Assembly: GCA_030710605.1 (NCBI GenBank)
Contig: CP092877.1
Span: forward strand, 68,380,488-68,444,487
Reading direction: 5' to 3'
DNA: 64,000 nt
Origin: Cordylochernes scorpioides
Taxonomy: Eukaryota > Arthropoda > Arachnida > Pseudoscorpiones > Chernetidae
Under the pieces are notes generated by a model that was not told the DNA's origin, ran no database searches, and worked only from the letters and a program-made list of their open reading frames with translations. Position numbers and translations under genes: made by a program. This document shows, piece after piece, positions 62,121 to 64,000 of this stretch; position 1 is the first letter of the stretch, and each line of letters opens with the position of its first letter.

Positions 62121-62540
62121 TCCAAACTCGAGAACTTGAATACAATTTTTTACTAGAATGATGATTTGATATTGAGAATTAATGATGATTACAAAAGATG
62201 ATGATGATGATAAGTGGTGTCGGTTAAGTATCGGTGATATATATTTTTTCGACTCTATGAAAAAAATAAATATTAGAGAAAAAGTATAAAATTATATGAA
62301 ATTTTTTTTGTTGGAAATAGATATTTGAGAAATAAACGAGGGTCTCATGACTATGCTTATGAATGATATCAGTCAATTTTAAATTGCTTATATAATTTTT
62401 CTTTTAAAAATATATTTCATTTATTTCAAAATTAACACATCTCTGCACACTCTATTTATATATGAACTCTTTTAAGCTTTTTATATTATAAAATATAGCT
62501 TCCATAAATAAATAAATAAAGTTTCCAGGGTTAAGTTTCT
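62121..62540. other. AT-rich sequence without gene
   Basis: Nothing recognised apart from short (atg)n at about 62195-62210. Confidence 0.5.
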
Positions 62541-62564
62541 TGTTCAAATTTTTTATTTTCAAGT

Positions 62565-62605
62565 TTTCGGACTTGTCAGTCCTTCAACAGGAGTATCACG
62601 ATAAT
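62565..62605 (-). ncRNA. Degenerate hammerhead-like motif, Penelope-type end
   Basis: Minus strand: ttgaagg, stem ggact-gaca-agtcc, cgaaaac. Stem II is perfect but the first core base (C to T) and A9 (to G) deviate. Resembles the 'finished' ends at 40.8 and 57.0 kb. Confidence 0.4.
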
Positions 62606-62754
62606 AAATTGATGATCATTTATAATCAATTTCAGTGCATTTTAGTGCTAATTTTGAATCTTAATATACCTTTAAAATTTGATATCTTTGATTATTGATT
62701 ACCTGTCCTTCAATCGAATTATTATTTTTGCATTGATAAAATTTACAAAGATTG

Positions 62755-63200
62755 CTTTTTGTTGAGAGAGGTTAAGTCAACGACCCGAGAGGATATCACG
62801 AGATTTTGGAACAGCGACCCTTTAAATTGCTACTTCTGCAATGTTGGCATCCAAGACAATTTGGCCCACTATCTATTCCATTGCCCATTCCTACAAGAAA
62901 ATAGACTGGAAATTGGCGAAATTTCGGGGCCAACTCACTACAATCAACAACATGTATATAAAATCTTCACAACTCTCCTGCTGGATAAAACATTTGTTTA
63001 TAAAATATTTTAAAATTTTCAAGGCGATTGATAAAATGAGAGAAGAAGTGCTCAACTCCACAGATAACGGCTGATTGCTCCCTCTCCCCTCTAAATTGCT
63101 TTTCCTCCTCACTCATGTACATATATAACCTTTTAGGGGAATCCCCTTGTAGGGCAATAGTGTCTTAATGAAGGTTCTTCTTGTTGTTGTTGTTGGTTAA
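62755..63200 (+). pseudogene. LINE ORF2 C-terminal fragment with (TTG)n tail
   Basis: The reading frame 62759-63013 contains 'LNCYFCNVGIQDNLAHYLFHCPFL', a C-X2-C...H-X4-C knuckle like the end of L-B ORF2. The 3' part 'gtagggcaatagtgtcttaatgaagg' followed by ttcttgttgttgttg mirrors the L-B 3' end (gggcaagatgccctaataagg, (TTG)n). A 5'-truncated relative of L-B in plus orientation. Confidence 0.75.
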
Positions 63201-63384
63201 CACAACGGTAATATCCCTATTCAATATAGGAGAAAGACAAGTCAGGGAGAAGAGCTTCTTTATACGAAGACAATGGTACAAGCTTTTGGGTAAGACTTCT
63301 TTCTACGGATACAGAATGACAAGTGGCAATGGTTCATATTAGAATTTTTGTTGAAAGTGTATATAAACCATTGTCACTCCTGGT

Positions 63385-63560
63385 TCAAAATCACATTGAT
63401 AGGTACCGCTCAACAAGAGCAACCTAGTTCATGATAATTGAAACAGTAAATAATATGTGAAGGTTATTCACATATTAAACAAATTTTAACGCGGGATTCA
63501 ATCCCGGTTCATGACTGTCGGGAATCGAGTGTGTTACCCTCTCATCCACCGACTTATTGT
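63385..63560 (-). mobile_element. tRNA-derived SINE (-), source of the terminal satellite
   Basis: Complement of the 6252 SINE: 'aggtaccgctcaacaagagcaacctagtt' tail, B box complement GGGATTCAATCCC at about 63493, then the tRNA head 'gactgtcgggaatcgag...ctcatccaccgac', which continues into the satellite. Confidence 0.85.
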
Positions 63561-64000
63561 CGGGAATCGAGCGTGTTACCCTCTCATCCACCGACTTATT
63601 GTCGGGAATCGAGCGTGTTACCCTCTCATCCACCGACTTATTGTCGGGAATCGAGCGTGTTACCCACTCATCCACCGACTTATTGTCGGGAATCGAGCGT
63701 GTTACCCTCTCATCCACCGACTTATTGTCGGGAATCGAGCGTGTTACCCTCTCATCCACCGACTTATTGTCGGGAATCGAGCGTGTTACCCTCTCATCCA
63801 CCGACTTATTGTCGGGAATCGAGCGTGTTACCCTCTCATCCACCGACTTATTGTCGGGAATCGAGCGTGTTACCCTCTCATCCACCGACTTATTGTCGGG
63901 TATCGAGCGTGTTACCCACTCGTCCACCGACTTATTGTCGGGAATCGAGCGTGTTATCCTCTCATCCACCGACTTATTGTCGGGAATCGAGCGTGTAGCC
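63516..64000 (-). repeat. 42-bp satellite derived from the SINE A-box half, about 11.5 units, open-ended
   Basis: Each unit reads (plus) gtcgggaatcgagcgtgttaccctctcatccaccgacttatt-like, 42 bp. On the minus strand it contains TGGATGAGAGGGTAA, the SINE A box (TGGACGAGTGGGTAA), and the gtcgg/ccgac pairs that bracket it. Very homogeneous; variants 'acccactc' and 'tatcgag' occur in a few units. Open 14-residue repeat frames on both strands are by-products. The array runs off the window. Confidence 0.95.

Noticed and set aside
63475..63998. Repeat proteins with 14-residue period (SVDERVTRSIPDNK and reverse-strand frame)
   Set aside because: By-product of the 42-bp SINE-derived satellite; no gene structure.
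63516..64000. CRISPR-like regular array
   Set aside because: No spacers: the full 42 bp is repeated, it matches the adjacent SINE, and the genome is eukaryotic.

Overview
This is a repeat-rich, AT-rich stretch of animal nuclear DNA. Ty3/gypsy, CR1/Jockey-like, L1/Tx1-like and Penelope-like retroelements, Helitrons, mariner, Tc1, Tigger-like and hAT elements and a tRNA-derived SINE all occur here. An arthropod is likely and an arachnid plausible, judging only from the flavour of the Tc1, gypsy and Penelope proteins (low confidence). The only host-type gene I recognise is an ALYREF/REF-like mRNA-export adaptor, present twice.

Positions 1 to about 48.7 kb form a head-to-tail segmental duplication: unit A (1-13.6 kb, its start outside the window), unit B (13.6-43.7 kb) and the beginning of unit C (43.7-48.7 kb). 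The shared order is: remnant of an L1/Tx1-like retrotransposon (called L-A: ORF1a, ORF1b, endonuclease, no RT); antisense fragment of another LINE RT C-terminus; Helitron-B; TATA/AATAAA promoter-like segment; Helitron end (-); Helitron-A; Helitron-B; decayed Penelope-type piece; ALYREF-like gene; palindromic MITE; GC-rich island; hammerhead-like foldback; SINE; next L-A. The copies differ by small lesions and by later insertions, each with target-site duplications and an empty site in another copy. Unit A gained gypsy G3 (2.2 kb, minisatellite in place of most of pol), a SINE, and a Helitron-B carrying a tRNA-like gene. Unit B gained gypsy G1 (intact single ORF, LTRs identical by eye), gypsy G2 (which later received a nearly complete CR1/Jockey-like LINE, L-B, with a 2A-like motif) and a 446-bp hammerhead-bearing foldback.

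From 48.7 kb on the sequence is unique to one copy and made almost only of decayed transposons: Helitron-A (-), Tigger-like element, mariner, octamer-motif repeats, a pogo-like MITE, a 24-bp minisatellite seeded at a Penelope-type end, a Tc1 transposase remnant, a Tc1-like MITE, a 1.9-kb inverted pair of Penelope GIY-YIG endonuclease ends, a hAT element hosting a perfect-looking minimal hammerhead ribozyme on a 550-bp foldback, a LINE 3' fragment, and finally a SINE whose tRNA A-box half has expanded into a 42-bp satellite running off the window.

Most unusual observations: (1) several independent palindromic loci with hammerhead ribozyme cores, two of them complete on paper; (2) an ALYREF-like duplicate with a nonsense codon and a sharp rise in amino-acid change after it; (3) satellite birth from half of a tRNA-SINE; (4) a LINE whose four frame breaks all lie in poly-A runs and whose ORF1 begins with a membrane-like segment plus a 2A-like motif; (5) tandem paralogous ORF1s in one LINE; (6) a Helitron carrying a foldable tRNA-like gene. 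No prokaryotic gene, CRISPR array or operon is present.
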